From the NCBI GenBank assembly GCA_020343675.1, contig CP070806.1, forward strand, positions 3,979,850 to 4,020,819: DNA of 40,970 bases, in the 5' to 3' direction. Positions within the stretch are counted from its first letter, which is position 1. Each line of letters opens with the position of its first letter. The translations under genes were made by a program, and so were the position numbers. This DNA comes from Phycisphaerales bacterium (lineage in GTDB: Bacteria; Planctomycetota; Phycisphaerae; Sedimentisphaerales; Anaerobacaceae). The notes below the pieces were generated by a model. It had not been told where the DNA came from. It made no database searches and saw only the letters and a list, made by a program, of their open reading frames with translations. This document shows positions 1 through 8,196 of this stretch, in pieces.

Positions 1-297
1 ATAGGCCCCCAGCTTGATGGCTCTGACTGCGCTTTCGATGGTGCCGTAGCCGGTGATTACAAGGACCACGGTCTGGGGGTATCTTTCTTTGATAGTACTC
101 AGCAATTCGAGGCCGTCTCCGTCGGGGAGATTGACATCCGTCAGGGCCAGACAATAGCTCTCTTCTTCCAGCTCGGCCAACGCGTTCTTTACCGTCTGGG
201 CTCCGCGGGTCCGAAAGCCTTCGATGGACAGGAATTCGCACAGCGAATCCAGGATGATTTTGTCGTCGTCTATAACCAGAATGTTCTTTCGTCTCAT
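1..297 (-). CDS. Response regulator, receiver domain (partial, runs off window)
   Basis: The reading frame starts at ATG 297 and stays open to base 1, giving 99 residues of a CheY-like receiver domain. The acidic pocket is D10-D12 in the stretch VIDDDK, the phosphoacceptor is D54 in LTDVNLPDG, and the switch Thr is T82 in VITGYG. The conserved Lys and any output domain lie outside the window, so the class is open; the sequence style (LPDGDGLELL, ESAVRAIKLGAY) resembles NtrC-type regulators, which is inference. It lies 37 bases downstream of a histidine kinase gene on the same strand and is almost certainly its partner. No strong ribosome binding site is seen; a GGAA sits about 9 bases before the ATG. 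Confidence 0.9.
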   Translation of the reverse strand, partial: MRRKNILVIDDDKIILDSLCEFLSIEGFRTRGAQTVKNALAELEEESYCLALTDVNLPDGDGLELLSTIKERYPQTVVLVITGYGTIESAVRAIKLGAY

Positions 298-334
298 CGA
301 GCGTTCCAATCGACTCTTCTGAATTCCTTGTACC

Positions 335-1429
335 TTATCTTCTTGTCGGCAGATATACAGTGAAAATGCTGCCCCCGCCGGGGGCGTTCTCCGCAGTTAT
401 CCGGCCACGATGGCTTTCGACGATGTCCCTGCATATCGCCAGGCCCAGGCCGGTTCCCCTCCCGTCGGCTTTTGTGGTAAAGAACGGTTCGAATACCGCT
501 TGCGCATCCGGCGGCAAACCGGTTCCCGTGTCACGGAACTCCACCACAAGGGTATTGTCCGCCGTCGAACGGGTCGAGATTCGCAGCTCTCCGCCGTTCG
601 GCATCGCATCCAGGGCGTTCTTGGCGAGATTGCAGAATACTTGAAAGAGGTTGCCGCCTGCGACCTGTGGCAGGCCGAGGGCATAGTTTCGCACGATCCG
701 AACGTCTGACGCCTCCGCTCTTGATTCCATTGTCTTGAGAGCGTCTTCGACAATCTGCTCGACTTTGACATGTTCCAGAGGCGTGTACGTGCTGCGCGCG
801 AATTCCAGCAGCTCACTCACGATTTGCACCATGCGCATCAGTCCCTGCCGACACTGCGCCAGATACTCTTTCGGTTTTTCCAGCCGCTCCTGCTCGACTA
901 TGCGTATTGCGAGGTTGATGTAGCGCAGGATGCCGTCCAGGGGATTATTCAGTTCATGGGCGACTCTGGAGGCATGTTTACCGACGCTCGCAAGCCTTTC
1001 AGCGTTGGCCAGTTGCCTCTGGACATTGACCTTCTCGGTCACATCTTCGATAATGACGGCGCCGCCGAGAACCTTCGCCGTTGTGGCGTCTTTCAAAGGC
1101 GAGCAGGCGATCCGCAGAAGTCGTGTTTTACCGTTCCGCGTGTAGGCCACATCGTCGAACAGGAGGCTTTCTCCGGCTGCGACTGCCGAGCGCAGTTGGT
1201 CCGTCCAGCCCAGCCATATCTTCTCGTCCGTGCCTTCGGCAAGGGACTTGTCGATGTAATCGCTCAGTTCGAGAAGCCTCGCGGCTTGGGCGTTGGCCTC
1301 GATGACCTTCAATTCAGCGTCGAAGGCGATAACTCCCACCGGCAGCGACTGGACAATCGATTCGCCTAACGGTCCGGATCCGGTATTTTCTTTTGTCTTC
1401 TTCGGCGGCTTTTTTGAGCGTTCCACCAT
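335..1429 (-). CDS. PAS-domain sensor histidine kinase
   Basis: This encodes 364 residues from the chosen start (MVERSKK). A PAS domain covers about residues 22-135 and ends in the usual EDVTEK linker. The phosphoacceptor is H158 in VAHELNNPLDGIL, and the ATPase domain follows (N box NLAKNALDAM, G1 DTGTGLP, G2 GTGLGLAI). There is no membrane segment, so it is probably cytosolic. The open frame extends 60 codons upstream, but that part is basic and unlike any domain. A good promoter ends right at this ATG, so the longer start is unlikely. It phosphorylates, by inference, the regulator encoded directly downstream. The signal sensed is unknown. Confidence 0.88.
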   Translation of the reverse strand: MVERSKKPPKKTKENTGSGPLGESIVQSLPVGVIAFDAELKVIEANAQAARLLELSDYIDKSLAEGTDEKIWLGWTDQLRSAVAAGESLLFDDVAYTRNGKTRLLRIACSPLKDATTAKVLGGAVIIEDVTEKVNVQRQLANAERLASVGKHASRVAHELNNPLDGILRYINLAIRIVEQERLEKPKEYLAQCRQGLMRMVQIVSELLEFARSTYTPLEHVKVEQIVEDALKTMESRAEASDVRIVRNYALGLPQVAGGNLFQVFCNLAKNALDAMPNGGELRISTRSTADNTLVVEFRDTGTGLPPDAQAVFEPFFTTKADGRGTGLGLAICRDIVESHRGRITAENAPGGGSIFTVYLPTRR

Positions 1430-1436
1430 GACTACG

Positions 1437-1464
1437 ATGATAGACCTCATGTTCAGTTTGTCAA
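1437..1464 (-). promoter_or_regulatory. Sigma-70-type promoter of the kinase/regulator operon, apparently leaderless
   Basis: On the minus strand a perfect TTGACA (1464-1459) is followed after 16 bases by TATCAT (1442-1437). The expected transcription start falls at or next to the kinase ATG (1429-1427), so the mRNA would have almost no leader. No Shine-Dalgarno motif stands at a usable distance from that ATG, which agrees with leaderless translation. Confidence 0.55.
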
Positions 1465-1832
1465 GCATTCGCGTTGCGAAAAAGCAACGCGACCGTTTCC
1501 TTTTTCGGACTGAAAAGGCTGCGCGTTTAGCTCGAAATGTAACATTTTGCCAAATAAGCAGGTATGAAATCTCGCCCAGCGCAAGACTTTGCCGCTGGGG
1601 CCAAAACATGACTTTTAGTGTTGTGTTTTGTCAACGCCGCCGCGGCCTTCTCCACAGAGCATCGTGGCTCAGGTTGGATGATTGCGTTTAAGCTCATGCT
1701 GTGCAAGCATTTGGGAAAGTTAAAATGGGGTACTCATTGGCAGCTTGTTTTGGAACGAGTTTTGCAATTCCTCTCGTCGGTACGAGCGTGCAGCGACAAT
1801 GGAAATGTTAAGAGAGTGCATGGAGGCGCATG

Positions 1833-2183
1833 ATGGAGCGAGCCGAAAGACGAAAGGACAGACGACTGAGGGCGAGATTTGGCGTCTCATGTCATGCCGT
1901 GGGATCGACGGCAGACAAACCTTGTGACGGTCGGACCGTGAATGTGAGTTCGGGCGGGTTGTATTTCGAGACGACCGGGACATTTGAGCCGGGCAGTCTG
2001 CTGCGCGTGGAACTGTCGATACCACCGACGCCGGGGTTGCTTGAATTCGGCGGCAGGATCGCGGGCTTCGCGAGAGTCCTCAGAGCCCACAGCATTGGCG
2101 GTTCCCTCCCGGGCGAAGAATCATCTTCCGAAAGATACGGCGTCGCCGTACAATTCTGCCGCCCGCCCAGGCTCTGCATCTGA
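1833..2183 (+). CDS. PilZ-domain protein (predicted cyclic-di-GMP receptor)
   Basis: This small cytosolic protein of about 116 residues is essentially a single PilZ domain. The two c-di-GMP binding motifs are visible: RKDRR (RxxxR) near the N-terminus and NVSSGG (N/DxSxxG), followed by the typical LYFET strand. The family binds cyclic di-GMP and passes the signal to motility, adhesion or polysaccharide machinery; the partner here is unknown. Tandem ATGs lie at 1830 and 1833. GGAGG at 1822-1826 gives 6 bases of spacing to the second, which is preferred. It converges with dapF with only 3 bases between the two stop codons. Confidence 0.85.
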   Translation: MERAERRKDRRLRARFGVSCHAVGSTADKPCDGRTVNVSSGGLYFETTGTFEPGSLLRVELSIPPTPGLLEFGGRIAGFARVLRAHSIGGSLPGEESSSERYGVAVQFCRPPRLCI

Positions 2184-2186
2184 GTG

Positions 2187-3065
2187 TTATTTGTCCGGCC
2201 AGATGCCCTCAAAGACCTCCACAGCCGGGCCGGTCATATAGACGCAATTATCTTGTTCGCACCAGTTCAGACCGAGGTCGCCGCCGGGAAGATGCCCCGT
2301 GCATGTACGCTCTTGTCGTCCGGTCAGTGCCGCCGCGACACAGGCCGCACACGCGCCGGTACCGCAAGCCATCGTAATTCCGCTGCCCCGTTCCCACGTG
2401 CGCATGGTGAATTCCGTCGGCTTGTCAATCTGCACGAAATGAACGTTTATCCGCTTCGGAAACAGGCCATGGTTTTCGATAGCCGGGCCCAGCTTCGCAA
2501 GCTCAAGGGACCGGACATCCTCGCAGAAGAACACCGCGTGGGGATTGCCCATTGATACACAGCTCATCAGCAACGGCCTGCTGAGAATCTCGATGGGGTG
2601 ATCAACCACCTTTTCGCCGGCGAGATTCACGGGGATCTCCTGCGGTGACAGCACCGGCCGGCCCATATTCACACAGACCTTCGAGACCTGATTCCTCTGG
2701 TCAACGACGAGCCCCACCGCGAGAATTCCATTGCCGGTCTCGATGTTCAACGACGCGGGGAAAGATTGCTGCCCCGGTACGGATATCCCACCGCCCGTTT
2801 TGGCCAGTGCATGCTCATACGTGTATTTTGCCACGCACCGGATTCCGTTGCCGCACATTTCAGCTTCCGAACCGTCGGCGTTGAAGATGCGCATTCGCAC
2901 GTCTGCCGTCTGCGAGGGGCCGATGAGAATCAGTCCGTCGCCCCCGACACCGCGGTGGCGGTCGCTGACCACCCGGGCCAGGGCTGCCGGATCCTCAATC
3001 TGCTCTTCGAAGCAATTGACATAGACATAGTCATTGCCCAGGCCGTGCATCTTCGTGAACTTCAT
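2187..3065 (-). CDS. dapF: Diaminopimelate epimerase DapF
   Basis: This converts LL- to meso-diaminopimelate for lysine and peptidoglycan synthesis in the cytosol. The 292 residues are close to the family's usual 275-290. It opens with MKFTKMHGLGNDYV. Both catalytic cysteines are present: C71 in EMCGNGIRC and C234 in TMACGTGACA. A GGGGG run precedes the ATG. The gene starts 30 bases after the stop of the isomerase/ceramidase fusion on the same strand and looks co-transcribed with it, an unexpected partner for a core lysine gene. It ends against the convergent PilZ gene with no space for a terminator. Confidence 0.97.
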   Translation of the reverse strand: MKFTKMHGLGNDYVYVNCFEEQIEDPAALARVVSDRHRGVGGDGLILIGPSQTADVRMRIFNADGSEAEMCGNGIRCVAKYTYEHALAKTGGGISVPGQQSFPASLNIETGNGILAVGLVVDQRNQVSKVCVNMGRPVLSPQEIPVNLAGEKVVDHPIEILSRPLLMSCVSMGNPHAVFFCEDVRSLELAKLGPAIENHGLFPKRINVHFVQIDKPTEFTMRTWERGSGITMACGTGACAACVAAALTGRQERTCTGHLPGGDLGLNWCEQDNCVYMTGPAVEVFEGIWPDK

Positions 3066-3095
3066 TGAGCTGCCCCCACAATGATCGGATCATCG

Positions 3096-5369
3096 TTAGC
3101 CCAGTTCCTTCAACAGGTCGATAGCCGCATCGGCCATCATTTCCCCGCCTCCGGGCGCGATCCGCGAGTTGACCGTCTCGTAGCTGCCTTCGGCGAATGC
3201 CTTCTTCGTGGGGATATAGCCCGGCGCATCCTGGCACAACTCAATCACGAGCGTCGTCGCAAACGGGCTGGCCCGCTTGATGGCCAGACCGAGATCGACG
3301 AAAACTTCACCCGGCAGGCCGACGACAGCCACATCGCGACTGAGTCTGAATACCTGAACCTCGAGTGGTATGGTTTGGCTCCGACGCATCTCAATGGCCA
3401 GGATTTTGTACGCCTCAACCTGTTCGAGAAATGACAAATCACTGGTGCCGACCTTCTTGATATTCTCGCGCGCCCAGGTCACTTTCTCGGGGCCATACCG
3501 TTGAAGGGGCGCCTCGACGATTGCATTGCGTGCCGCCAGAGATGGCTCAGCAATGGTTTCCAGGGATTCCGCTTTCGCACGGACCGTCTTTGCCAGCGTC
3601 CGGCCGATATAGTCCGTCTTGAGGCGTTCTTTCGTTGTCACGTCGATGTGGTTGATGTCGCCGCAGGTCCCCGTGCCGAACAGACAGACAAACTGATCGC
3701 CATACTTCTCGCGGAGGCACTGCTCCAGGTAGTAGGGATAGTCCGCTGCGTATTGTGTCCCGCCGACAGTGTCGAGATGGAGGGTGAAGTTCACCAGCCC
3801 CGCGAGGGCGTTGCCACCGTTGGCCTCGCGGAAAAAGACGGTCCCCACCTGGGGATCGATGGGGCCGGCGACGCGGACAATATCAGGATTCAGGACTCCG
3901 GGGTTGAACCGAACCGGACCGTCCTTCATGTGGAACCGCCGGTTGAATGAAAGACCCTGCTGCTCCGTCGAGCCGGCTTCCAGCCGGACGGGCTTTGTCT
4001 CGGCAGCGGCTTGCGTTATGGCATCGACGAGCTTCGAGACAAGCTCGTCGGCGTAGTTCACCTTCTCGCACAGGTCCTCGCCTCGTTCGGCGATGGCTGT
4101 CTCGTGAAAGTGCTTACGCAGGGCGCCGAAGTAAAGTGGGCCGGTGTGGGAATGGGTGGCCGCGATGAGGATGTTCGCCGCGGGAATGCCGGTCTTTGCC
4201 GCGGCTTGCGTGCGCGCCCGGGACGAGACGTCGAGCGAGAGGCCGATGATGTCGCAGAAGACCAGAACTGCTGACTCCTTGCCCTGGCGAAGAACGAGCG
4301 CCTTGGCGTGGAGCGGGTTCGAGGTCCCGGTGCTCAGGCGTTCGCTGAAGTATCCACTCATGCGGTAACCGACGGGCGGGGTGATGTCGGTGACGGCGAC
4401 ACCCGCCGTCAGTTGAGTGGCGCTCACAGGCGCCGCCTGTGAGGACGATGTCTTCTGGCCTGTCAGCTCTTCCAGGAACTGTCGAGTTTTCCTGGCTTCG
4501 GCGACCGTTTGCTTCAAATCCCCCGGGCCAAGGCATTCTACAACTAAGGCTCCCCGCGTAAAGCCGCCTTGTTTGAGGCGTGCAAGAACGCCGGGGAAGT
4601 CCACCTGGCCCGTCCCCGGCGTCACGGCCACGTTTTTGGGGTGCTTGTAATCCTTGACGCACATGCCGACCACGAGACCATCGACGGTGGCGGCATCAGC
4701 GACCGGGTCAAGCTTGCCGTCGGAGTAGTAGAGAATATTCCCCGGGTCGTACCAGATTCGAAAGTTCTTGTGGTTGACCATCTCGATGGTCCTTCGGCAC
4801 TGAGGGCCGGTGGCATTGAGACCTCCATGTGGCTTGACGCTGATGCCAACACCTTTTTCGGCGGCATAATCGCAGCATTCGGCAACGGCTTTGTAGTACG
4901 CATTGTAAAGCTTTTCGTTGCCGATGCCGCCCATTAGCAGATTCGCCGCACCGCAGGCGGCGCAGTTGTCGATGAGCTTCCTCAGACCTTTGATGCCCGC
5001 TTCGAGCGACTTGTCCACGGGGATGCCTCCGCCGTAAACGGACGGAATCCCCAATCCCCGCTGCTTAGCCTCCCGGCCTACCTGCTCAGCCTCTTTGAGC
5101 GTGGTCGAGACCGAGATCACGAGCCTCGTCTCGGAATTCGTCGTCATCAGGCCGGCGTACTTGAAACCCGCCTCGGCAATGGCATCGAGCGCCACGCGAT
5201 AGTCATATTTGGCCCAGGGGCGGGTGTAGCAGCCGATCTGCCATTGCTCGCCAGCTACCGCAGCCGCACCTGGCGACTCCAGCGCGTACGAGGCGGCCAG
5301 TCCTGCTGCACCCAGCTTCACGGTTCCGCCCAGGAATCGCCGGCGGGATATCTGCTCAAAAGAGTTCAT
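3096..5369 (-). CDS. Tat-exported fusion: sugar isomerase/epimerase-like TIM barrel + neutral ceramidase-like domain
   Basis: This encodes 757 residues. A Tat signal is present (SRRRFLGG near residue 10, then a hydrophobic stretch and AAAVAG). Residues about 40-304 look like a xylose-isomerase-type TIM barrel, with KPHGG and IWYDPGN as likely metal-site strands. A short Ser/Ala linker follows. From about residue 320 the protein resembles neutral/alkaline ceramidase N-terminal domains, including GVAVTDITPP and the zinc motif THSHTGP (H406, H408). Both halves normally occur as separate proteins. The frame is continuous and the linker short, so the fusion appears genuine. The start is ATG 5369, with AGGAG 9 bases upstream. 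It lies between a Gfo/Idh oxidoreductase gene and dapF. The real substrate is unknown; ceramide hydrolysis is not implied. Confidence 0.85.
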   Translation of the reverse strand: MNSFEQISRRRFLGGTVKLGAAGLAASYALESPGAAAVAGEQWQIGCYTRPWAKYDYRVALDAIAEAGFKYAGLMTTNSETRLVISVSTTLKEAEQVGREAKQRGLGIPSVYGGGIPVDKSLEAGIKGLRKLIDNCAACGAANLLMGGIGNEKLYNAYYKAVAECCDYAAEKGVGISVKPHGGLNATGPQCRRTIEMVNHKNFRIWYDPGNILYYSDGKLDPVADAATVDGLVVGMCVKDYKHPKNVAVTPGTGQVDFPGVLARLKQGGFTRGALVVECLGPGDLKQTVAEARKTRQFLEELTGQKTSSSQAAPVSATQLTAGVAVTDITPPVGYRMSGYFSERLSTGTSNPLHAKALVLRQGKESAVLVFCDIIGLSLDVSSRARTQAAAKTGIPAANILIAATHSHTGPLYFGALRKHFHETAIAERGEDLCEKVNYADELVSKLVDAITQAAAETKPVRLEAGSTEQQGLSFNRRFHMKDGPVRFNPGVLNPDIVRVAGPIDPQVGTVFFREANGGNALAGLVNFTLHLDTVGGTQYAADYPYYLEQCLREKYGDQFVCLFGTGTCGDINHIDVTTKERLKTDYIGRTLAKTVRAKAESLETIAEPSLAARNAIVEAPLQRYGPEKVTWARENIKKVGTSDLSFLEQVEAYKILAIEMRRSQTIPLEVQVFRLSRDVAVVGLPGEVFVDLGLAIKRASPFATTLVIELCQDAPGYIPTKKAFAEGSYETVNSRIAPGGGEMMADAAIDLLKELG

Positions 5370-5417
5370 TGACATAGTCTCCTGATTCGTGCTGAAAGTC
5401 ATTCCGCGTTGTTTGTC

Positions 5418-6671
5418 CTATCCGGGGCGGATCTCCCTCGCTTCGACATCATAGACCATCCGCTGGCCCGCGTCGTAGGACCGCATCGCCATGATGACGG
5501 CTACGGCGTGCTGGTACCCTGCGTCGATAGGAGCATTGCATGTCTTGCGGGTCCGCAGGCACTGGAGCCAATCAAGGTAATGGTCGGGTCGCTCAACCTC
5601 CTTGACGGGATTCTTGCCCCGTATCGGGCCTTTCTTCTTGCTGTTTGCCCCTTCAGCGGTCAAAATGGGTGCGTTCCATTTGACCATATCGAGCACGCCG
5701 GCATCGCCGAAGATTTTGAAGCTGTTGCCGCTGCCGTTGCCGAAGTTCTGGGAGTAGCTGACCATAAAGCCTTCGGGATAAATCCACATCGCCTGGACGT
5801 GGTCGGGGCAGGTGAAGTTGTGCTCGTCCTTCCAGGTGAACGTACCGCCCATGCACATACAGTGGGTGGCAAACTTCGCGCCGGTGATGTAGTGTACCAG
5901 GTCGATAAAGTGGCTGCCCTGGCCCGGAATTGGCCCGTCGGAGAATTCCCTGTAGCCGTACCAGCCGGAGTAGAGCAGCGGGTCAAACGGGCGGTTGGGA
6001 CGGTCCCCCAGGAATTCCTTCCAGTCCACGTCCTCGGCCTTGACGTCTTTGACGTACTGATACCAATACGGCCGTTCGCCATTGCGGCACTGCTCGATCC
6101 GCCCAACCGTGCCGAGGATGCCGGTCTTGTAGAGCTTCTGGCAGCCAGCGAACGTCGGGTAGCTCCGCAACTGCGTGCCGACCTGGACGACGATATTGGC
6201 CTCTTTGACGGCGTCGCACGCGGCTTTGAGCCTCTCCAGCCGCATCGCCAACGGCTTTTCGCAGTACACGTCTTTGCCTGCCTTTGCGACGGCCTCTAAG
6301 TGCGTGGTGTGCAGGTGGTCGGGCGAGGCGATCATCACGGCATCGACGTCTTCGAGGGACACCAGGTCGCGGTACGAGGAGAACTTCCGCGCCTCGCGCC
6401 CATACCATTCCTTCGTTTTGGCGGCCGCCTCCTCCTGGCGGAGCCGCCAGGGGTCGCATACGGCGGTAATCTCGAAGTTCTGGGTGTCCTGGTGTGCATG
6501 CACGCCGGCCATGTGCGCTCCGATACCCCGGCCGCCGCAGCCGATCTGGCCGATCGAGATCCGCTCATTGGCGCCGAGGACGCGCGAATAGCTTGCCGCC
6601 GAGAGGGCCAGCGCTGCGCTGCCGGCCGTGGCGGTCTTGAGAAACTTGCGACGAGAATAAAAACCTTCCAT
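5418..6671 (-). CDS. Tat-exported Gfo/Idh/MocA-family oxidoreductase
   Basis: This encodes 417 residues. It starts with a Tat signal (SRRKFLKTATAG, then an alanine-rich segment). The NAD(P)-binding Rossmann start is IGQIGCGGRGIG. The family's EKP motif with its catalytic lysine is in YCEKPLAMRLERL. The C-terminal alpha/beta domain contains GSHFIDLVHYITGA. Family members oxidise or epimerise sugars and cyclitols; exported versions are abundant in planctomycetes. AGGAGG lies 7 bases before the ATG. It is the first gene of an apparent operon with the isomerase/ceramidase fusion (48-base gap) and dapF. The substrate cannot be told from sequence. Confidence 0.93.
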   Translation of the reverse strand: MEGFYSRRKFLKTATAGSAALALSAASYSRVLGANERISIGQIGCGGRGIGAHMAGVHAHQDTQNFEITAVCDPWRLRQEEAAAKTKEWYGREARKFSSYRDLVSLEDVDAVMIASPDHLHTTHLEAVAKAGKDVYCEKPLAMRLERLKAACDAVKEANIVVQVGTQLRSYPTFAGCQKLYKTGILGTVGRIEQCRNGERPYWYQYVKDVKAEDVDWKEFLGDRPNRPFDPLLYSGWYGYREFSDGPIPGQGSHFIDLVHYITGAKFATHCMCMGGTFTWKDEHNFTCPDHVQAMWIYPEGFMVSYSQNFGNGSGNSFKIFGDAGVLDMVKWNAPILTAEGANSKKKGPIRGKNPVKEVERPDHYLDWLQCLRTRKTCNAPIDAGYQHAVAVIMAMRSYDAGQRMVYDVEAREIRPG

Positions 6672-6767
6672 TGCAGGGCCTCCTAAAATGAATTTGGTGA
6701 GAGGAATTCCATAAAGTACTCATTGCCAAAGAAGCCGCTCAGCCACACAGCCAAGCTTAATTCCGGC

Positions 6768-6776
6768 ATTATATCA
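6768..6776 (-). promoter_or_regulatory. Extended -10 promoter element for the oxidoreductase operon
   Basis: On the minus strand this reads TGATATAAT, an exact extended -10 (TGn plus TATAAT). No good -35 is seen, as is normal for this type. Transcription would start near 6761 and leave a leader of about 90 bases before the ATG at 6671. The same nine bases occur before the PilM-PilN operon at 34869-34877. Confidence 0.45.
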
Positions 6777-6837
6777 AATCGACCCGTTGCGATACAGTAA
6801 TTCCTGTCCGGAAATTCCTTGGCAAAACCCACGCGCA

Positions 6838-6857
6838 CTCCGGCGCTTGTGCCGGAG
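6838..6857. repeat. Inverted repeat (7-bp stem, 6-base loop)
   Basis: CTCCGGC and GCCGGAG flank a 6-base loop. There is no adjacent T-tract, so it is not a clear terminator. The surrounding stretch 6672-7190 has no convincing gene apart from this hairpin, the promoter element and the IS200 end. A minus-strand open frame at 6683-6865 covers the promoter and is not supported as a gene. Confidence 0.4.
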
Positions 6858-7104
6858 CACAGCATGGACGGACCTGACGGATCGGTCTGCTTTTGAGCAG
6901 CAGCGGCGATCAGTCAGAGGATCAGCGAATGAGAGATTGGCATGATAGAATCGTATGCTTCCGCCACCGAAATCGCAGGGTGGGGCCTGCCCAACCGATC
7001 AAAGCTATAGGCGTGTTGTTCGAAGTCCTATCACGAAAATCAATTTGCGGTTAGTGTCTTTTAATAATTCAACAAATATTCTGTGGAGTGTTCCTCTTGG
7101 CCTC

Positions 7105-7124
7105 AGAGAATGCCTGTATTCTCT
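7105..7124 (+). repeat. Hairpin, possible left-end structure of an IS200-type element
   Basis: AGAGAAT and ATTCTCT flank a 6-base loop about 65 bases upstream of the truncated IS200 transposase start. IS200/IS605 elements have a hairpin near their left end that the transposase recognises. The assignment rests on position and shape only. Confidence 0.35.
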
Positions 7125-7190
7125 TGCGTATGGTCTTCTGGGGATTGTCATGTACGTTCCTATGGGGAACCAGTAGGCAAAGGAGAAGTA

Positions 7191-7346
7191 ATGAGTACAT
7201 TTGGAAGTCTATCACATTCGCCGTGGCATTGTAAGTACCATATGGTGTTTGTGCCAAAGTGTCGCAGAACGAGCCTTTATGGCAAAATCCGAAAGTATCT
7301 TGATACGACAACGCCATTTAGGTTTTCAAAATGCAACAACATATAG
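7191..7346 (+). pseudogene. IS200/IS605-family transposase, 5' remnant
   Basis: From ATG 7191 the frame reads like the start of an IS200 TnpA: a SLSHSPWHCKYHMVFVPK segment, then CRRTSLYGKIRKYL, for about 37 residues. After this the similarity stops and the frame ends at 7346. The HUH histidines and the catalytic tyrosine, which lie further on in this family, are missing, so it cannot transpose by itself. GGAG lies just before the ATG. This transposase belongs to the same Y1 superfamily as the RAYT at 12477-13049 but to a different branch. Confidence 0.75.
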
Positions 7347-7502
7347 CCTTTGAGCCGATTTCCACTTCACGCAATCGCCTGCTATTTCTGCGAATATGAC
7401 AACGGCGAGAACAAGGTACACGCAGTTGAGTTGAAGTAATAATTTCTGCTGTTTGCTCCAGAAATCTTGCTCTGACTGCTTTGTCCTCACTGATGCGTGA
7501 AT

Positions 7503-7574
7503 TGGGCCCGCAAGGATTCGAACCTTGGACCAATGGATTATGAGTCCACTGCTCTACCGCTGAGCTACGAGCCC
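7503..7574 (-). tRNA. tRNA with CAT anticodon (elongator Met or lysidine-type Ile)
   Basis: The minus strand folds into a complete cloverleaf: acceptor GGGCTCG pairs with CGGGCCC (one G-U), the D stem is GCTC/GAGC, the anticodon loop is CTCATAA, and the T arm is CAAGG-TTCGAAT-CCTTG, with discriminator A. CCA is not encoded. Position 1 pairs with 72, which argues against the initiator tRNA. By eye I cannot separate elongator Met from tRNA-Ile2, whose CAT is read as ATA after lysidine modification. Confidence 0.93.
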
Positions 7575-7794
7575 CGTTGACGCCTGTTTTCTGCGATTCC
7601 CTTCGGAAATCGCCATTTTTCGCTGCTCAAGAGAACAATTGATTCTGGAAATAATCTACATCATTGGCAGCGGTCTGTCCATTGAAAATCGCCGGAATCG
7701 GCACTTTTGCAGTCAGATGCAGTGAGCAGGGGCCGAGGGTTCAAGACGCACTTGCCTGGGCTCGAGGTCAGCCGACTTCGACTTCCGGGGCGAA

Positions 7795-7812
7795 CGCACA
7801 AGAACTTGTGCG
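7795..7812. repeat. 18-base palindrome (8-bp stem, 2-base loop)
   Basis: CGCACAAG-AA-CTTGTGCG has the same geometry as the REP palindromes found elsewhere in the window, but a different sequence and no GTAG at its foot. It could be a site for a DNA-binding protein or a member of another repeat family. Confidence 0.4.
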
Positions 7813-7956
7813 CGGCTGAAAACGGACTCGTTCGGCAACTTCTCATCCAAGAACCAGTAATTTTACGAGGTTGACCGTTGGGCGCAATTCACTGTCTAAT
7901 AGTGCATCTGGTTTCTGCTGTGATGAGAGATCATCATGGTTGACTCCTTAAAGACA

Positions 7957-8002
7957 AGCTCCTGCTCTTTTCCGACGCTCCTTAGGGCAGGGGCTCTTTT
8001 TT
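7957..8002 (+). terminator. Rho-independent terminator-like hairpin with T6 tract
   Basis: AGCTCCTGCTC (7957-7967) pairs with GGGCAGGGGCT (7985-7995) over 11 positions, including two G-T pairs, and is followed by C and six T. On the plus strand it has no annotated gene upstream, so it may end a small RNA. Confidence 0.6.
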
Positions 8003-8196
8003 CAGATTCAAGTTTCTCTCTGCTGTGCAACGCGGAACCCGAATCGCATGCAGAGTCCCATCGCCACCGCTCCGGAGCCGGCCGAATTGAAAGGACCACT
8101 CATGGTAGCAGTCCGCAAGAACTTTTTGGTGGATCCGGACGTATGTTATCAGCAGGAGAATCATCCTTGTTGGTGGTTTTCCGCGGAAGGAGGTTG

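Noticed and set aside
335..1609. Longer start for the first histidine kinase (60 extra codons)
   Set aside because: The extension is basic, unlike a domain, and would lie upstream of the promoter that ends at ATG 1429.
6683..6865. 60-codon minus-strand frame before the oxidoreductase gene
   Set aside because: It spans the extended -10 element and leader, lacks a ribosome binding site, and ends at the Shine-Dalgarno of the next gene.
7661..7846. Minus-strand open frame containing LTASDCKSADSG, and tRNA-Cys-like TGCAAA
   Set aside because: The phrase resembles spurious proteins derived from tRNA-like DNA, but no acceptor, D or T arm can be folded around it.
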